39,655 nt of DNA from NCBI GenBank assembly GCA_003345595.1, contig PRDI01000066.1, forward strand, positions 1 to 39,655, written 5' to 3'. The translations under genes and the position numbers were made by a program. This document shows, piece by piece, positions 31,259 through 39,655 of the stretch. Source of the DNA: Candidatus Thorarchaeota archaeon. GTDB lineage: Archaea > Asgardarchaeota > Thorarchaeia > Thorarchaeales > Thorarchaeaceae. Position 1 is the stretch's first letter, and each line of letters opens with the position of its first letter. A model generated the notes under the pieces. The model had not been told where the DNA came from. It saw nothing but the letters and a program-made list of their open reading frames with translations, and did not search any database.

Positions 31259-34084
31259 CTAGAAGAACTGTTCCAGAGTAGTGAACCCAAGAAGCTCCTC
31301 GAACTCAAGACCGACAGAATCTAGGACCTGTTCGAAGACTGAGTGTAGGGTATCGATGTACTTGTCCTTGTCAAGCCAGTAGCTCTTGCCCTGAGCCAGG
31401 TCCACTGGCAGAACTCCCTCATCACCCTTTGTCTTAATGTAGGATATGATCGTGCCGGCAGGTACGTCATAGCCAGCAGCCTTCAGCATGAGTGCGGCCC
31501 GAACATGTTGCGGCTTTGTCTTGCCATACTGCCCAAGGTCCTTGGTTATTTGCACTCTGAATGCCACTTCTTCCGGTGTATACGGTTCACCCCTACCTTC
31601 TAGCCGGTCTATGACCTGATTGACAATATCACGTATCTCAACCTTGGCCGTTTCGAAGCCGTCGACGCTGTCCACCTTGCTCAAGACACCAAGCATGCGC
31701 TTGAACGCCGCCTGTGCGAAGTCCGGCGTGTTCCGCTTCTTACCACTGAGACCCTTGACCTCAACCCCACCAGTCTTATACACGCCGATGTAATTCTTCT
31801 TACGGGCAGACAGAGCTACATACTTGTACGTCTTGTCCACCTCAAGATCGATACCTAGTTCCTTTCGAGACCATTGTACGAGCTGCTCCTGCTGCTCACG
31901 ACTTGGATTGTCTAAGAACACCGAGTCGGTGTCACCATACAATACCCTAATCCCCATGGACTCGGCTCTTGCCTTCGTACTCAGGATGGCGTTTCGTCCG
32001 TAGGCAGTGACACTCTCTGCAGCTGGCATGCAGAACAGCTCGAAATGAGATGCCCCTGTGACACCATATGACGCATTAACGAAGACTTTCAAGGCCTTCT
32101 CGACAACAGAGGACCACTTCCGAGTCTTGTCGTCAAGGGACGCGTCCTTGCTTCTTCCCTTGAACCACTTCACACGAGTGTCTCTGAAGAAGCCCACTGT
32201 CTGACTAATCATTCCTCGGCGCTTCTTGCACGTCCAGTGACTAGTTTCGGGCACTCTGTTGTCAGTTGCATTTCGGCATTCGTCATGAGGACAGTCCACT
32301 GTTTCATAGCTGATGTTGTGGCGTTTCATTATCGTCGGATACAGGCTTGCGAAGTCGAGGACAGTCGCATTGAAGTGTACGCCTGCGACAGGCTCAATCA
32401 CGATTGCACCTTTGAACCGCTTGTCCTTGATGACGGCTTCTGTCTGGGCCTCAGACGACTTTGCCGTTTCAATGTCAACTTGTCGGGGTATCAGGCACTT
32501 CCTAGTCCTGTGTTCCTGTCTGAATAGCGACTGGATCCAGGAAGATATGCCTTGACGCGTGACATCCTCCATTGAGAGGCGGGAGATACGCATGAGGAGG
32601 ACGATCAGGCGAAGCAAGAGGTTGCTGTCGAACTGAGTGATTCTGAGTGTGATGCTCGAGTCGTTCCAGCAGTAATGAGCCAGCTCAAGATATGGGAGAC
32701 CAGAGATATCATTGCTAAGCCCAAGTTTCCCTACGCCGAGCAGTCCCTTAGCCACAGCGTCAAGGTTGTTCTGTTCATAAGCACCTGACAGTGCATAGAT
32801 ACGGATTGAGGGGTTCTTCAGGAATTTGTAGAGGTCAACATGGATCCCTCTCTTCAGAAGAGCCATATCTTTGCCAAGTGTGATCGGACAGTTCCTCTTC
32901 AGATCGATGCCCAGACGCTCCGCCCGGTGATAAAGGTAGTTCAGATCAAAGGCATCGCCAACGAACGTGAGTACTATAGGGTATGTGTCAATCAGTCTGA
33001 AAGCTTCCTGTATCATATCTACCTCCTTGTCGAAGTAGACTATCTCTAGGTTGGCCGGGAAGTCGTTCCCCTTCTTCCCTTCAGGATGGTTCTTTCGTTT
33101 CAAAACAAGGCACTTGTCGTGTCCTTCGTTGTCAGCCAGCCCTACAGCTATCACTTCATAGTTGGCAGTCGCCGGGTCAGGGACTCTGTTCTTGACAGGA
33201 GCAAAGACCTCTATGTCCACAGCAACACGACGAATGTCTGGAACATCGGTAAAGAAGACTGGAGCGTATCTAGACACCAGCTTCTCCACTCCTTCCTCAT
33301 CCTGCACGGTCTTCCTGAATTCCTCTATTATCTTGTCATCGGTCTTTGAAGAACTAAGAACCAAGTTGCCCCGCTCTATTTTGTACATGAGCCCTGGGAC
33401 TATGTCTCTGTCATATGTGTAACAGTTTCTATATCGAATGTTTGCCTCCCACGCATGACTCACTCCGTCCTGGACAAGCATCTCTCTGATGGACCCGGAA
33501 CTGCCCCCTATACTGAGAGGGTCACCAGCGAGTACCTTGGTCATGCTCTTTTGCTGGTCGTGCAGCAAATCGAGTAGCTGTACAGTTTCCGTACGCATGA
33601 AACCCGAATGCCTCCGGATACGATCTATCTTCTCGACCGCTTGTGCCGGCAGGTCGGTGTAGCAGTACGGATAATGTCCAGTGTTGTCGAGCCAGAAGTA
33701 GAGGTTCTTGCTCTTTGGTTCGTACAGCCGGGCTATTGCTTTTCTCTGCTGTCCGGCATAGTCTACAGACAGGAGGAATGACGACGGCAAATCCTGAGGA
33801 GTATCGCTGTCAGCGACACGCACCTCGGTTATGACTTCGGCTTCTTCTGCGACTTCCTCTGCTACCTCTTCTGCGTATTCCTCTTCTGCGGATGCTTGCT
33901 CCTCTTGTGCTGGTTCTGGCTTCGGAGGAGCCGGAGGCGGAGAAGCTCTGGGGTTGGCCTCTACTACACCGTAAACAGGCGCCGGCGGCTCATCATTCTG
34001 AGCATCCTCATCCCTATGCTTCGACCCAAAGAAGTCCTCGATTGAAGACTGGTCTTTGTTGGCCGCTTTCTTCTCTTTGGCCAA
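31259..34084 (-). CDS. polB: family B DNA polymerase with PIP-like motifs at both ends
   Basis: This replicative-type polymerase keeps its 3'-5' exonuclease (VAVDIEVFAP; LTFVGDAFDLNYLYHRA; YCWNDSSITL) and the polymerase motifs: A DFASLYPTIM (Asp577), B KVFVNASYG, C YGDTDS (Asp718, Asp720) and KKNYIGV. At 941 residues it is longer than typical archaeal PolB because of a roughly 130-residue acidic, Pro/Glu-rich N-terminus. That tail begins with QSSIEDFF (residues 12-19), a full PCNA-interacting pattern. The C-terminus ends in FTTLEQFF, a second PIP-like sequence lacking the first Gln. The start is TTG, with a TATA-like GCTTATCAAG at about 34120-34129. It is a single gene, divergent from the DUF296 gene. 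Confidence 0.94.
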   Translation of the reverse strand: MAKEKKAANKDQSSIEDFFGSKHRDEDAQNDEPPAPVYGVVEANPRASPPPAPPKPEPAQEEQASAEEEYAEEVAEEVAEEAEVITEVRVADSDTPQDLPSSFLLSVDYAGQQRKAIARLYEPKSKNLYFWLDNTGHYPYCYTDLPAQAVEKIDRIRRHSGFMRTETVQLLDLLHDQQKSMTKVLAGDPLSIGGSSGSIREMLVQDGVSHAWEANIRYRNCYTYDRDIVPGLMYKIERGNLVLSSSKTDDKIIEEFRKTVQDEEGVEKLVSRYAPVFFTDVPDIRRVAVDIEVFAPVKNRVPDPATANYEVIAVGLADNEGHDKCLVLKRKNHPEGKKGNDFPANLEIVYFDKEVDMIQEAFRLIDTYPIVLTFVGDAFDLNYLYHRAERLGIDLKRNCPITLGKDMALLKRGIHVDLYKFLKNPSIRIYALSGAYEQNNLDAVAKGLLGVGKLGLSNDISGLPYLELAHYCWNDSSITLRITQFDSNLLLRLIVLLMRISRLSMEDVTRQGISSWIQSLFRQEHRTRKCLIPRQVDIETAKSSEAQTEAVIKDKRFKGAIVIEPVAGVHFNATVLDFASLYPTIMKRHNISYETVDCPHDECRNATDNRVPETSHWTCKKRRGMISQTVGFFRDTRVKWFKGRSKDASLDDKTRKWSSVVEKALKVFVNASYGVTGASHFELFCMPAAESVTAYGRNAILSTKARAESMGIRVLYGDTDSVFLDNPSREQQEQLVQWSRKELGIDLEVDKTYKYVALSARKKNYIGVYKTGGVEVKGLSGKKRNTPDFAQAAFKRMLGVLSKVDSVDGFETAKVEIRDIVNQVIDRLEGRGEPYTPEEVAFRVQITKDLGQYGKTKPQHVRAALMLKAAGYDVPAGTIISYIKTKGDEGVLPVDLAQGKSYWLDKDKYIDTLHSVFEQVLDSVGLEFEELLGFTTLEQFF

Positions 34085-34178
34085 ATGCTCTCTCTCACCG
34101 CTGTACTTGATTGATTAGGCTTGATAAGCACTTCCCATCTCTTGCACAATCGTTTGCGCCGAGCCCTTCATTAGACAG

Positions 34179-34628
34179 ATGGCAACGCCACCACATATGG
34201 TACGCTCATTAGTTACCAAGCCAAAACGGGTTGTGGTCGCACGTGCTGAGTCTGGCGAAGACATCTTGGAAGCAATTGAGAAAGCTGCTGTAGACAATGG
34301 CATAAGGACAGGACAGTTCAGCGCCATTGGAGCCCTATCTAAAGCGACGCTCGGCTTCTTCAACCGTGAAACGGCTAGCTATCAGGAAACCACGATTGAC
34401 AACGACCTCGAGATTGTGTCATGCACCGGCTCCGTCAGCACTTTCGAAGGTGGTACGACAGTCCACGCACACATCGCTGTTGCCGACGCACATGGAGTGT
34501 GCTATGGCGGTCATGTTCGTAAGGGCTGCAAAGTGTCGGTCACATTCGAGATCATTTTCATAGAGATGGAAAGGGAAATCAGAAGGAAAAGAGACCGAGC
34601 AACGGGGCTCAATCTCATGGATATCTAA
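34179..34628 (+). CDS. PPC/DUF296 domain protein
   Basis: The sequence fits the PPC (plant and prokaryote conserved, DUF296) fold: FSAIGALSKATLGFFNRE, then the hallmark HAHIAVADAHGVCYGGHV with conserved histidines that may hold a metal, and a final strand VSVTFEIIFIEME. In plants the domain is joined to an AT-hook and binds DNA; the stand-alone prokaryotic form forms trimers of unknown role. Here there is no AT-hook, only a basic tail (REIRRKRDR). The start is ATG 34179, with a later ATG at 34197. It is divergent from PolB in a 94-base gap and converges on the HIT gene. Confidence 0.86.
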   Translation: MATPPHMVRSLVTKPKRVVVARAESGEDILEAIEKAAVDNGIRTGQFSAIGALSKATLGFFNRETASYQETTIDNDLEIVSCTGSVSTFEGGTTVHAHIAVADAHGVCYGGHVRKGCKVSVTFEIIFIEMEREIRRKRDRATGLNLMDI

Positions 34629-34673
34629 CCAGAGGCCTAAGAGCCAGCTACTCTTGGACGCCTCCGGGGGCAC

Positions 34674-35105
34674 CTAAGCGGAGCTGCGAATCATCTTGGC
34701 GATTCGATCTAGCTGTGCGCGCTCAGCCATCTTCTCTCTATACCCTTCTGGAAAATGGAATCCAAACTCATCCCCCTTGTTTCGTGGTATTATGTGAAAG
34801 TGCAGATGCGGGATGTCCTGACCCGCCCCGGGTCCATTTGCGGCTGCAGTAAGAATCCCTTCAGGTTTGAGAGCACTCTGTACTTTGCGAGTCAGCTCTG
34901 CCAATCGTCTGGCTAGGTGCGCAATCACATCAGGATCGACGTCGAGTAGATTCACGAAGTGTCTTTTGGGGATAAGCAGACAGTGCCCCCTGCTCACGGG
35001 GTAGACGTCCATGAACGCGAAACACACCTCGTCCTGGAATATGACCGAGGCTGGAATCTCTCCTTTCACAATCTTGCAGAAGATGCAGTCCGCCGGACTA
35101 CTCAT
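34674..35105 (-). CDS. HIT-family nucleotide hydrolase/transferase (Hint-like)
   Basis: HIT proteins split phosphoramidate or dinucleotide bonds. The catalytic triad is HLHFHIIPR, and the N-terminus has the metal-free form of the zinc start, CIFCKIVKGEIPASVIF, where both cysteines of CxxC remain. At 143 residues this is close to Hint/PKCI proteins. The ATG at 35105 is about 30 bases from a TATA-like AGTTTATCAT at 35129-35138, so the message is nearly leaderless. It is divergent from the GIFT-domain gene. The natural substrate, AMP-amino acid or dinucleotide, cannot be read from the sequence. Confidence 0.92.
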   Translation of the reverse strand: MSSPADCIFCKIVKGEIPASVIFQDEVCFAFMDVYPVSRGHCLLIPKRHFVNLLDVDPDVIAHLARRLAELTRKVQSALKPEGILTAAANGPGAGQDIPHLHFHIIPRNKGDEFGFHFPEGYREKMAERAQLDRIAKMIRSSA

Positions 35106-35188
35106 GGCTATGATTCAAGCCAAACGGCATGATAAACTGTTCGCACTGGGGATGAAGGACCAACATAAATTAGTTCATTAGCCACATT

Positions 35189-35216
35189 CTGCTGCCTTCT
35201 ATACATTTGGCAGCAG
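35189..35216. repeat. inverted repeat CTGCTGCC / GGCAGCAG upstream of the GIFT gene
   Basis: CTGCTGCC at 35189-35196 is the perfect reverse complement of GGCAGCAG at 35209-35216, around TTCTATACATTT. The loop itself reads like a TATA box. If the TATA-like ACATAAATTA at 35163-35172 is the real promoter, the repeat forms a hairpin in the leader just before AGGTGG and the TTG start at 35230; otherwise it flanks the promoter like an operator. Confidence 0.45.
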
Positions 35217-35229
35217 CAGGTGGTGTGCT

Positions 35230-36444
35230 TTGAGTAGCAGGAGAAAGAGAATCGTCTTTGACCAGACACAGAACGAGAGAGGACGTCTTGAAACTACCTA
35301 CTCTCAGCTTGGCCAGCTCCTCACAGACCACGACTTCAGTGTCGAACCGTACACTGATTACATGATTATGACCAAGGGTCTCGAGGGTGTGAGCGTTTTT
35401 GTACTGGCATGCCCCAACAGCTCTAAGCTGAGACCAGCCGAGGCCGATGCTCTAAGAAAGTTCGTGCAGGACGGCGGTGGTCTCATGCTCCTGTCACTAT
35501 CAGGTGGTGATAGAGGACTCATGAACAACATGAGTATGCTCTCAAAGAACTTCGGCGTGGAGTTTGATAACACGGCTGTCAAGGACGAGAGACACAATGC
35601 AGGGCTTCCCACGTTGCCCATCATTACGGGACTGGTGCCGCACCCCATCAGTGAGGACGTCAGTGACGTCGTTCTTCCATCGCCGTGCAGCTTGAGACTG
35701 TCCGGAAAGGCAGTCGCAGTTGCCATCACCTCACAGGCGGCAGACCCGGCCAGTCAGCCCGTCATAGCGGCAGTGCAGTATGAAAAGGGCAGGGTGGTCT
35801 GCGTGGGAAGCTATGAGGTGTTCCGGAAAGGTGGCGGCCTCAAGAATGAGGGCAACGTTAGGTTTGCTGCCAACTGTTTCAGATGGCTCAGTGGGGATGT
35901 ACAACTGACCAAGCCTAGCGAGGTCGTCGCCGCACAGGCAAAGGCCGAGGAATCTAGGAGCAGACCCGGTGAAACAGCTGAGTCAGTGACATCTTCGGAA
36001 ACAGAGAAGACTCTTCGCAGACTCATCAATACAGTCTTTGACCTCCAGAAGGATATTGGACGTGCGACTGAAGGTATTAGTAGGGTGGAGAAGAACATCG
36101 AAACTCTAAGATCCCAGTTTCAGGACTTCGCGGACAAGATTCAACAGCAGCTCGGTGTTATGGTGCCTACGGGACAGTTCAGGACAGAAGATGAGAACAG
36201 GGCCGCAGAAGTTGAGGCCGATGTGACTTCCCTAGAGAAAGAGCTTAGATCTGTGCAGCAGCTCCGTGATCATATTGAACAGAGACACTCGTCAGGTGCC
36301 ATGACGAAGGAAGCCTATCTTGAACAGACACAGAAGCTGGACGAGCGAGTCGTAAACCTGAACAAGAGACTCGCCGAAAAACGAGAGGAACTGAAACGGC
36401 TTAACGCCCAGCCAGAGAGCACTGTTGCTGGACAAGGACAGTGA
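35230..36444 (+). CDS. GIFT-domain (IFT52/GldG-like) protein with C-terminal coiled coils
   Basis: Residues 1-225 resemble the GIFT domain of IFT52 and GldG: an opening strand IVFDQTQNERGRLE, helix TYSQLGQLLTDHDFSVEPY, then VSVFVLACPNSSKLRPAEADALRKFVQDGGGLMLL, the typical 'open an interval in a glutamine-amidotransferase-like fold', and KNFGVEFDNTAVKDERH, very like the IFT52 NNDAVVRN stretch. After a disordered linker, residues 255-400 are strong coiled coil. IFT52 is a core intraflagellar transport protein in eukaryotes; GldG is part of a bacterial gliding-associated transporter. Binding to sugars or peptides is suggested for the fold but not established. The start is TTG, preceded by AGGTGG and the inverted repeat at 35189-35216. 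It is a single gene. Confidence 0.8.
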   Translation: MSSRRKRIVFDQTQNERGRLETTYSQLGQLLTDHDFSVEPYTDYMIMTKGLEGVSVFVLACPNSSKLRPAEADALRKFVQDGGGLMLLSLSGGDRGLMNNMSMLSKNFGVEFDNTAVKDERHNAGLPTLPIITGLVPHPISEDVSDVVLPSPCSLRLSGKAVAVAITSQAADPASQPVIAAVQYEKGRVVCVGSYEVFRKGGGLKNEGNVRFAANCFRWLSGDVQLTKPSEVVAAQAKAEESRSRPGETAESVTSSETEKTLRRLINTVFDLQKDIGRATEGISRVEKNIETLRSQFQDFADKIQQQLGVMVPTGQFRTEDENRAAEVEADVTSLEKELRSVQQLRDHIEQRHSSGAMTKEAYLEQTQKLDERVVNLNKRLAEKREELKRLNAQPESTVAGQGQ

Positions 36445-36450
36445 ATGCTG

Positions 36451-37953
36451 TCAACTGCGCAGTGTCCTGAAACGTTTCCTAATCCGACCACCAGCGGTCC
36501 TGAAGAGGCTGTTGACCACTGAGAACTGATTGTGAAACGCATACGCAACAAACGCGACCAGCAAGAAGAACAGGTATACGTTTCGATCTGGTATGAGAAT
36601 AAACAGACTCAGAATGAAAGGAATCAAAACCATCCACAAGGACGGATGCACTTCAGTGGACTCCTTGGAGCACATAGCCGACGTCGAGAGCACTGAAGCA
36701 AACGGCAAGATGGCAACGGTATAGTACTTGTAGATTCCACGTGGCGAGAACAGGTGGACCCACAGCAACATCATCAGAGAGAGGAAGATGAGTTTCCGCC
36801 AGTAGCCCGTGATGTTTCGGTCATCTTTCACTTCTAACAGCATGAGAGCCATGATTGGGAGAAGACCTACAAGCAGTCCCACGGTGTAGTATGTCGCAAG
36901 GTTGATGGACTGAGTCAACCATTCAGGGGCACCTAGCACAATGAAAACGACTGCTAGCGTTATCGGATTGGTCGCAGGTGGAGAGTGGGTCAGGTCTGTA
37001 AGAAGTGTGGCACCCACTCGCTGGAAGATATAGTACACATAGTTGGCCGGGTCGAACAGGTATGGCATTGACATGGCCCCAGCATACAGAATCACCATAG
37101 CAGCGATTCTGGCGAACCCACGAAGGTCCAGTCTATCGCCTGCCGGTCGTTTCTGATATTCAGGCACCGAGTTCTCGACCTGTTCCGTTGTTTGAGGAGG
37201 CACCTTCAGGAGATAGGCCACAAGAGGGAGTCCAAGGAAGAAAGCAGTCTGTTTGAACAGAGCCGAAGTGACCATTGCCAGTGCAGCCGCAACCCTGTGC
37301 CCGGTCATTGCCAAGTAAAACGAGAGCACTGCAAAGAAGACAAAAGGCGCCGGATTCAGCCACTCGTAGGTTGTATAGTAGAGGACTAGCGGGTTGAAAA
37401 GATACACGGCTGCTGATATCTCACCCACGTGTTTGTTGCCAGACAGGTGCCTTGCGATGCCATAGACTGGCAGCGCAGTGAAGTAGCCAAAAAGCGAAAT
37501 CACAAGCCCAATCCCAAAGGGCTGGAGTGGCAGTATTCGGCCCAGAGCACAGACGTACAGAAAGCAAGGCGGAAAGAAATATGGGATGTGGTATTCAACC
37601 CCGCCGACAAAGTGGTACTCGAAGGCATGAGAGTATGGCATGATGCCGACCAAGAACTGGTCTGCCCAGCTCACGTAGTAGTAGTCGTAGTCTGCCCAAC
37701 CTTCGAATCTGAGCGGCAGAGTGAAGCCGAATACGTTGATTTCTCCCACTCCATTCCAAGCGGCCCTGAAAGGCTCTGGTCCATCATTGACAAAAACTGT
37801 GGCCGCCATGCCGAAGACAGCCGCCCATACAACGGCTGCAGAAACCAACACCGACAGGAGTACCCAATGATCGGCCATGACCATGAGCATCTTCTGACGT
37901 AGACTCGGTGTTTCTTCAGACGTCAGAGGTGCCTCCCTCTTCTGAGATTCCAT
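36451..37953 (-). CDS. GT-C-like membrane glycosyltransferase, paralogue 2
   Basis: This 500-residue protein has about 11-13 membrane helices. An extracellular loop after the first helix has the pattern of GT-C enzymes, which use lipid-linked sugars: FEGWADYDYYYVSWADQFLVG then IMPYSHAFEYH. The region FGYFTALPVYGIARHLSG, EWLNPAPFVFF and TSALFKQTAFFLGLPLVAYL is nearly repeated in the neighbouring gene, so the two arose by duplication. The family resembles mannosyl-/arabinosyl-type transferases that build surface glycans or N-glycans, but donor and acceptor are unknown. The ATG lies inside the 3' end of its neighbour (38-base overlap), so the pair is one operon. It converges on the GIFT gene. 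Confidence 0.78.
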   Translation of the reverse strand: MESQKREAPLTSEETPSLRQKMLMVMADHWVLLSVLVSAAVVWAAVFGMAATVFVNDGPEPFRAAWNGVGEINVFGFTLPLRFEGWADYDYYYVSWADQFLVGIMPYSHAFEYHFVGGVEYHIPYFFPPCFLYVCALGRILPLQPFGIGLVISLFGYFTALPVYGIARHLSGNKHVGEISAAVYLFNPLVLYYTTYEWLNPAPFVFFAVLSFYLAMTGHRVAAALAMVTSALFKQTAFFLGLPLVAYLLKVPPQTTEQVENSVPEYQKRPAGDRLDLRGFARIAAMVILYAGAMSMPYLFDPANYVYYIFQRVGATLLTDLTHSPPATNPITLAVVFIVLGAPEWLTQSINLATYYTVGLLVGLLPIMALMLLEVKDDRNITGYWRKLIFLSLMMLLWVHLFSPRGIYKYYTVAILPFASVLSTSAMCSKESTEVHPSLWMVLIPFILSLFILIPDRNVYLFFLLVAFVAYAFHNQFSVVNSLFRTAGGRIRKRFRTLRS

Positions 37954-39655
37954 GAGAGATTCTCGGCGGGTAGATGTAAGCGCTCAACTTGGCTCTCATG
38001 TGATCAGTCGCCGGCAGGCTAGAATGTATGTACTGTCGAATCCGTGATGAAACCTGCCTCACGGGCGCCGTGAACCAATACCAGAACGTGCCAATCTGTG
38101 AACTAAGAAGATACCCTACGAATATCAGAATGACCCCGAATAAGTAGACGTTTCTGTTGGGAATGAGAATCATCAGACTGAGACTGACAGGTAGCCAAAG
38201 CATCGAGAACGAGAATGGCACTCTGTCCTCTTGGCTGTTCACCATCCGCGCCGAGGAGAAAATCGAGAAGAAAGGTGCAAAGAGAGTGAAATAGTACTTG
38301 TAGACTCCTCGTGGACCTGTAAGGTTCACCCAGAGCATCATGAGCATGGTTAGGAGGAGCAACCGGCGGAAGTACTGCCTCTCGCGACCCATTTCCTTGG
38401 GCACGAACAGCATGAGCCCAGCGAACAGCACTGTCCCAAATGCGATCAAGAATCCATAGTAGACCAGCCAGTCAAGGACTCGGGCCAGCCATTCGACCCC
38501 TGCAACAACGGGCAATACCTGGAGGCGCATTGGTGAGTTACCTGGCGGTGGCTCCGTGAAGGATTCCAGTGGAAAGCCGCCCGCAGCAAGACTAAGATGA
38601 AGGAGCAAGTTAGGTTGTGCCAAAAGGAAAGGATACATCACCGCTAGGACAAATAGGACTGCGACCAATGTGTTACTTGCGAAACCTCGGATGTCAAACA
38701 CCTCAAGAAGTCTATCCACCAGTTTCGTCGGCTCCGAAGTTGTGTCGCATGTGGAGCTCGGTAATGGGTTTGAACCGCCTGCTTCTCCACTGCCATCAGG
38801 CGTCTGCACTTCATCTGTCTTCCTCGGTCTTGGCCTCAACAAGAGATACACGACAAGGGGAATCCCCAGAAACCATGATGTCTGCTTGAACAGCGCTGCC
38901 GTGACAATCAAGATTGTTCCAGTGTATTGTCGCCCCTTAACAAGCATATAGAACCCTGAGAAGAAGAAGAAAATGAAGGGGGATGGGTTCAACCACAAGA
39001 AAGTGGTGTGATACAGGACATTCGGGGTTAGGAGATAGGTGAGAGCGGCCGCTTCTCCAACGTGCCGATTATGCGACAGGTCGCTCGCAATCCCGTACAC
39101 TGGCAATGCTGTCAGATATCCGAAACACGCGAGTAGTAGTCCAATACCCCAGTCATCAACCGGGAGAGCTATGCCTGCTGCATAGAGGTACGCGTAGAAA
39201 GGCGGGAAGATGTACAGTCCGTTTCTGTTGACGAACCCGCCCATCCGGAGATAGCCAAACGCGTCATTGTAGGGCATAACACCGTTCAGCATGTTGTATC
39301 CCCAGTGAACGTAGAAGTAACTGTAGTCGGTGTAACCCTCAAACTGAAAATTGATGGTATACCCGAAGAGAACTATGGGTCCGTTACCTAGCCAGACACC
39401 TCGGCTATTCCAGAATGAGCTTGACATGTAGTCGATTACTGCGGCATTGAAGACTGATGTCCAAACAAGCATACCCAAGCATAGGACGATGAGCATTGGC
39501 AGGTACTCTGCAACCGAACGCTTGGCAAGAGTAGTCCACAGTACAAAGCCGGCGTAGATGAGCAAGAGCTGTGGCACGAAGACCTCGACTGCTGTCGAGA
39601 ACGCATACGACCAGACTAACGCACTGACATAGAGGGCCGCAAGAAGCACAGCGTA
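37916..39655 (-). CDS. GT-C-like membrane glycosyltransferase, paralogue 1 (5' end outside the window)
   Basis: The protein is at least 577 residues and its frame is still open at the window edge, so its start may lie beyond. A GTG at 39649 is the first candidate in the window. It has about 12-13 membrane helices. The catalytic-loop pattern FEGYTDYSYFYVHWGYNM then VMPYNDAFGY and the run FGYLTALPVYGIASDLSHN, LWLNPSPFIFF, TAALFKQTSWFLGIPLVVYL match the downstream gene almost position by position. A basic, Pro/Ser-rich soluble loop after about residue 270 differs between the two. Surface glycosylation is the likely role, by family resemblance only. Confidence 0.75.
   Translation of the reverse strand, partial: YAVLLAALYVSALVWSYAFSTAVEVFVPQLLLIYAGFVLWTTLAKRSVAEYLPMLIVLCLGMLVWTSVFNAAVIDYMSSSFWNSRGVWLGNGPIVLFGYTINFQFEGYTDYSYFYVHWGYNMLNGVMPYNDAFGYLRMGGFVNRNGLYIFPPFYAYLYAAGIALPVDDWGIGLLLACFGYLTALPVYGIASDLSHNRHVGEAAALTYLLTPNVLYHTTFLWLNPSPFIFFFFSGFYMLVKGRQYTGTILIVTAALFKQTSWFLGIPLVVYLLLRPRPRKTDEVQTPDGSGEAGGSNPLPSSTCDTTSEPTKLVDRLLEVFDIRGFASNTLVAVLFVLAVMYPFLLAQPNLLLHLSLAAGGFPLESFTEPPPGNSPMRLQVLPVVAGVEWLARVLDWLVYYGFLIAFGTVLFAGLMLFVPKEMGRERQYFRRLLLLTMLMMLWVNLTGPRGVYKYYFTLFAPFFSIFSSARMVNSQEDRVPFSFSMLWLPVSLSLMILIPNRNVYLFGVILIFVGYLLSSQIGTFWYWFTAPVRQVSSRIRQYIHSSLPATDHMRAKLSAYIYPPRISHGISEEGGTSDV

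Noticed and set aside
31099..31308. 69-codon minus-strand frame across the PolB stop region
   Set aside because: It starts inside the PolB coding end in another frame and shows no ribosome site or family match.
1..39655. Mobile elements, CRISPR arrays, tRNA or rRNA genes
   Set aside because: No transposase or integrase reading frame, no regularly spaced direct repeats, and no gap with a convincing cloverleaf were found by reading. A computed tRNA and repeat scan could still find something missed.

Overview
The window is archaeal, and the gene content points to an Asgard archaeon. A Thorarchaeota-like lineage is my guess from the gene mix and the roughly balanced base composition; it is not proven. 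The archaeal signals are a TFB transcription factor, a UbiA-type enzyme of ether-lipid synthesis, a family B DNA polymerase, archaeal-type AspRS and ArgRS, TATA-like boxes upstream of many genes, and frequent GTG/TTG starts. The Asgard signal is a compact ESCRT locus together with a longin-like protein, a Yip1-family membrane protein and an IFT52/GldG-type (GIFT) protein.

Layout. 1-5.7 kb: a possible partial gene end, a membrane/zinc-ribbon protein, an MfnA-type decarboxylase, a small winged-helix regulator, a TraB-family protein, and a minus-strand trio of TrmB-like regulator, ECF S-component-like membrane protein and HypB. 5.2-12.8 kb: a winged-helix protein, a second S-component-like protein, a zinc-ribbon Yip1 protein, DGGGP synthase, an endonuclease-IV-like TIM barrel overlapping a THUMP/Trm11-type methylase, a longin-like protein and TFB. 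13.1-17.8 kb: ArgRS and the TldD/TldE protease pair.

17.9-23.0 kb is the most interesting part, the ESCRT locus. A 522-residue protein combines B-box-like zinc fingers, a helical stalk, a GRAM/GLUE-like domain and a C-terminal Vps23 'steadiness box'. It is followed by ESCRT-III, Vps4 with an MIT domain, Vps25, and a Vps22/36-like EAP30 protein. Together these provide an ESCRT-I-like adaptor, a two-gene ESCRT-II, the filament former and the disassembly ATPase. Vps28, ubiquitin-pathway genes and the second ESCRT-III paralogue are not in the window.

23.1-31 kb: AspRS, a small winged-helix protein with a hairpin/T-tract terminator, an orphan DNA methylase, a class III aminotransferase, two small membrane proteins preceded by a structured leader that could mask their ribosome-binding site, a CxxC protein and a TIM-barrel-like protein. 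31-39.7 kb: a PolB with PIP-like boxes at both ends, a PPC/DUF296 protein, a HIT protein, the GIFT-domain coiled-coil protein, and two tandem paralogous GT-C-like membrane glycosyltransferases, the second cut by the window edge.

I saw no rRNA, tRNA, CRISPR array, insertion sequence or prophage. Most genes look like single-gene or two- to three-gene units. Several start codons were moved from the longest reading frame because of a Shine-Dalgarno or TATA position; these are inferences.
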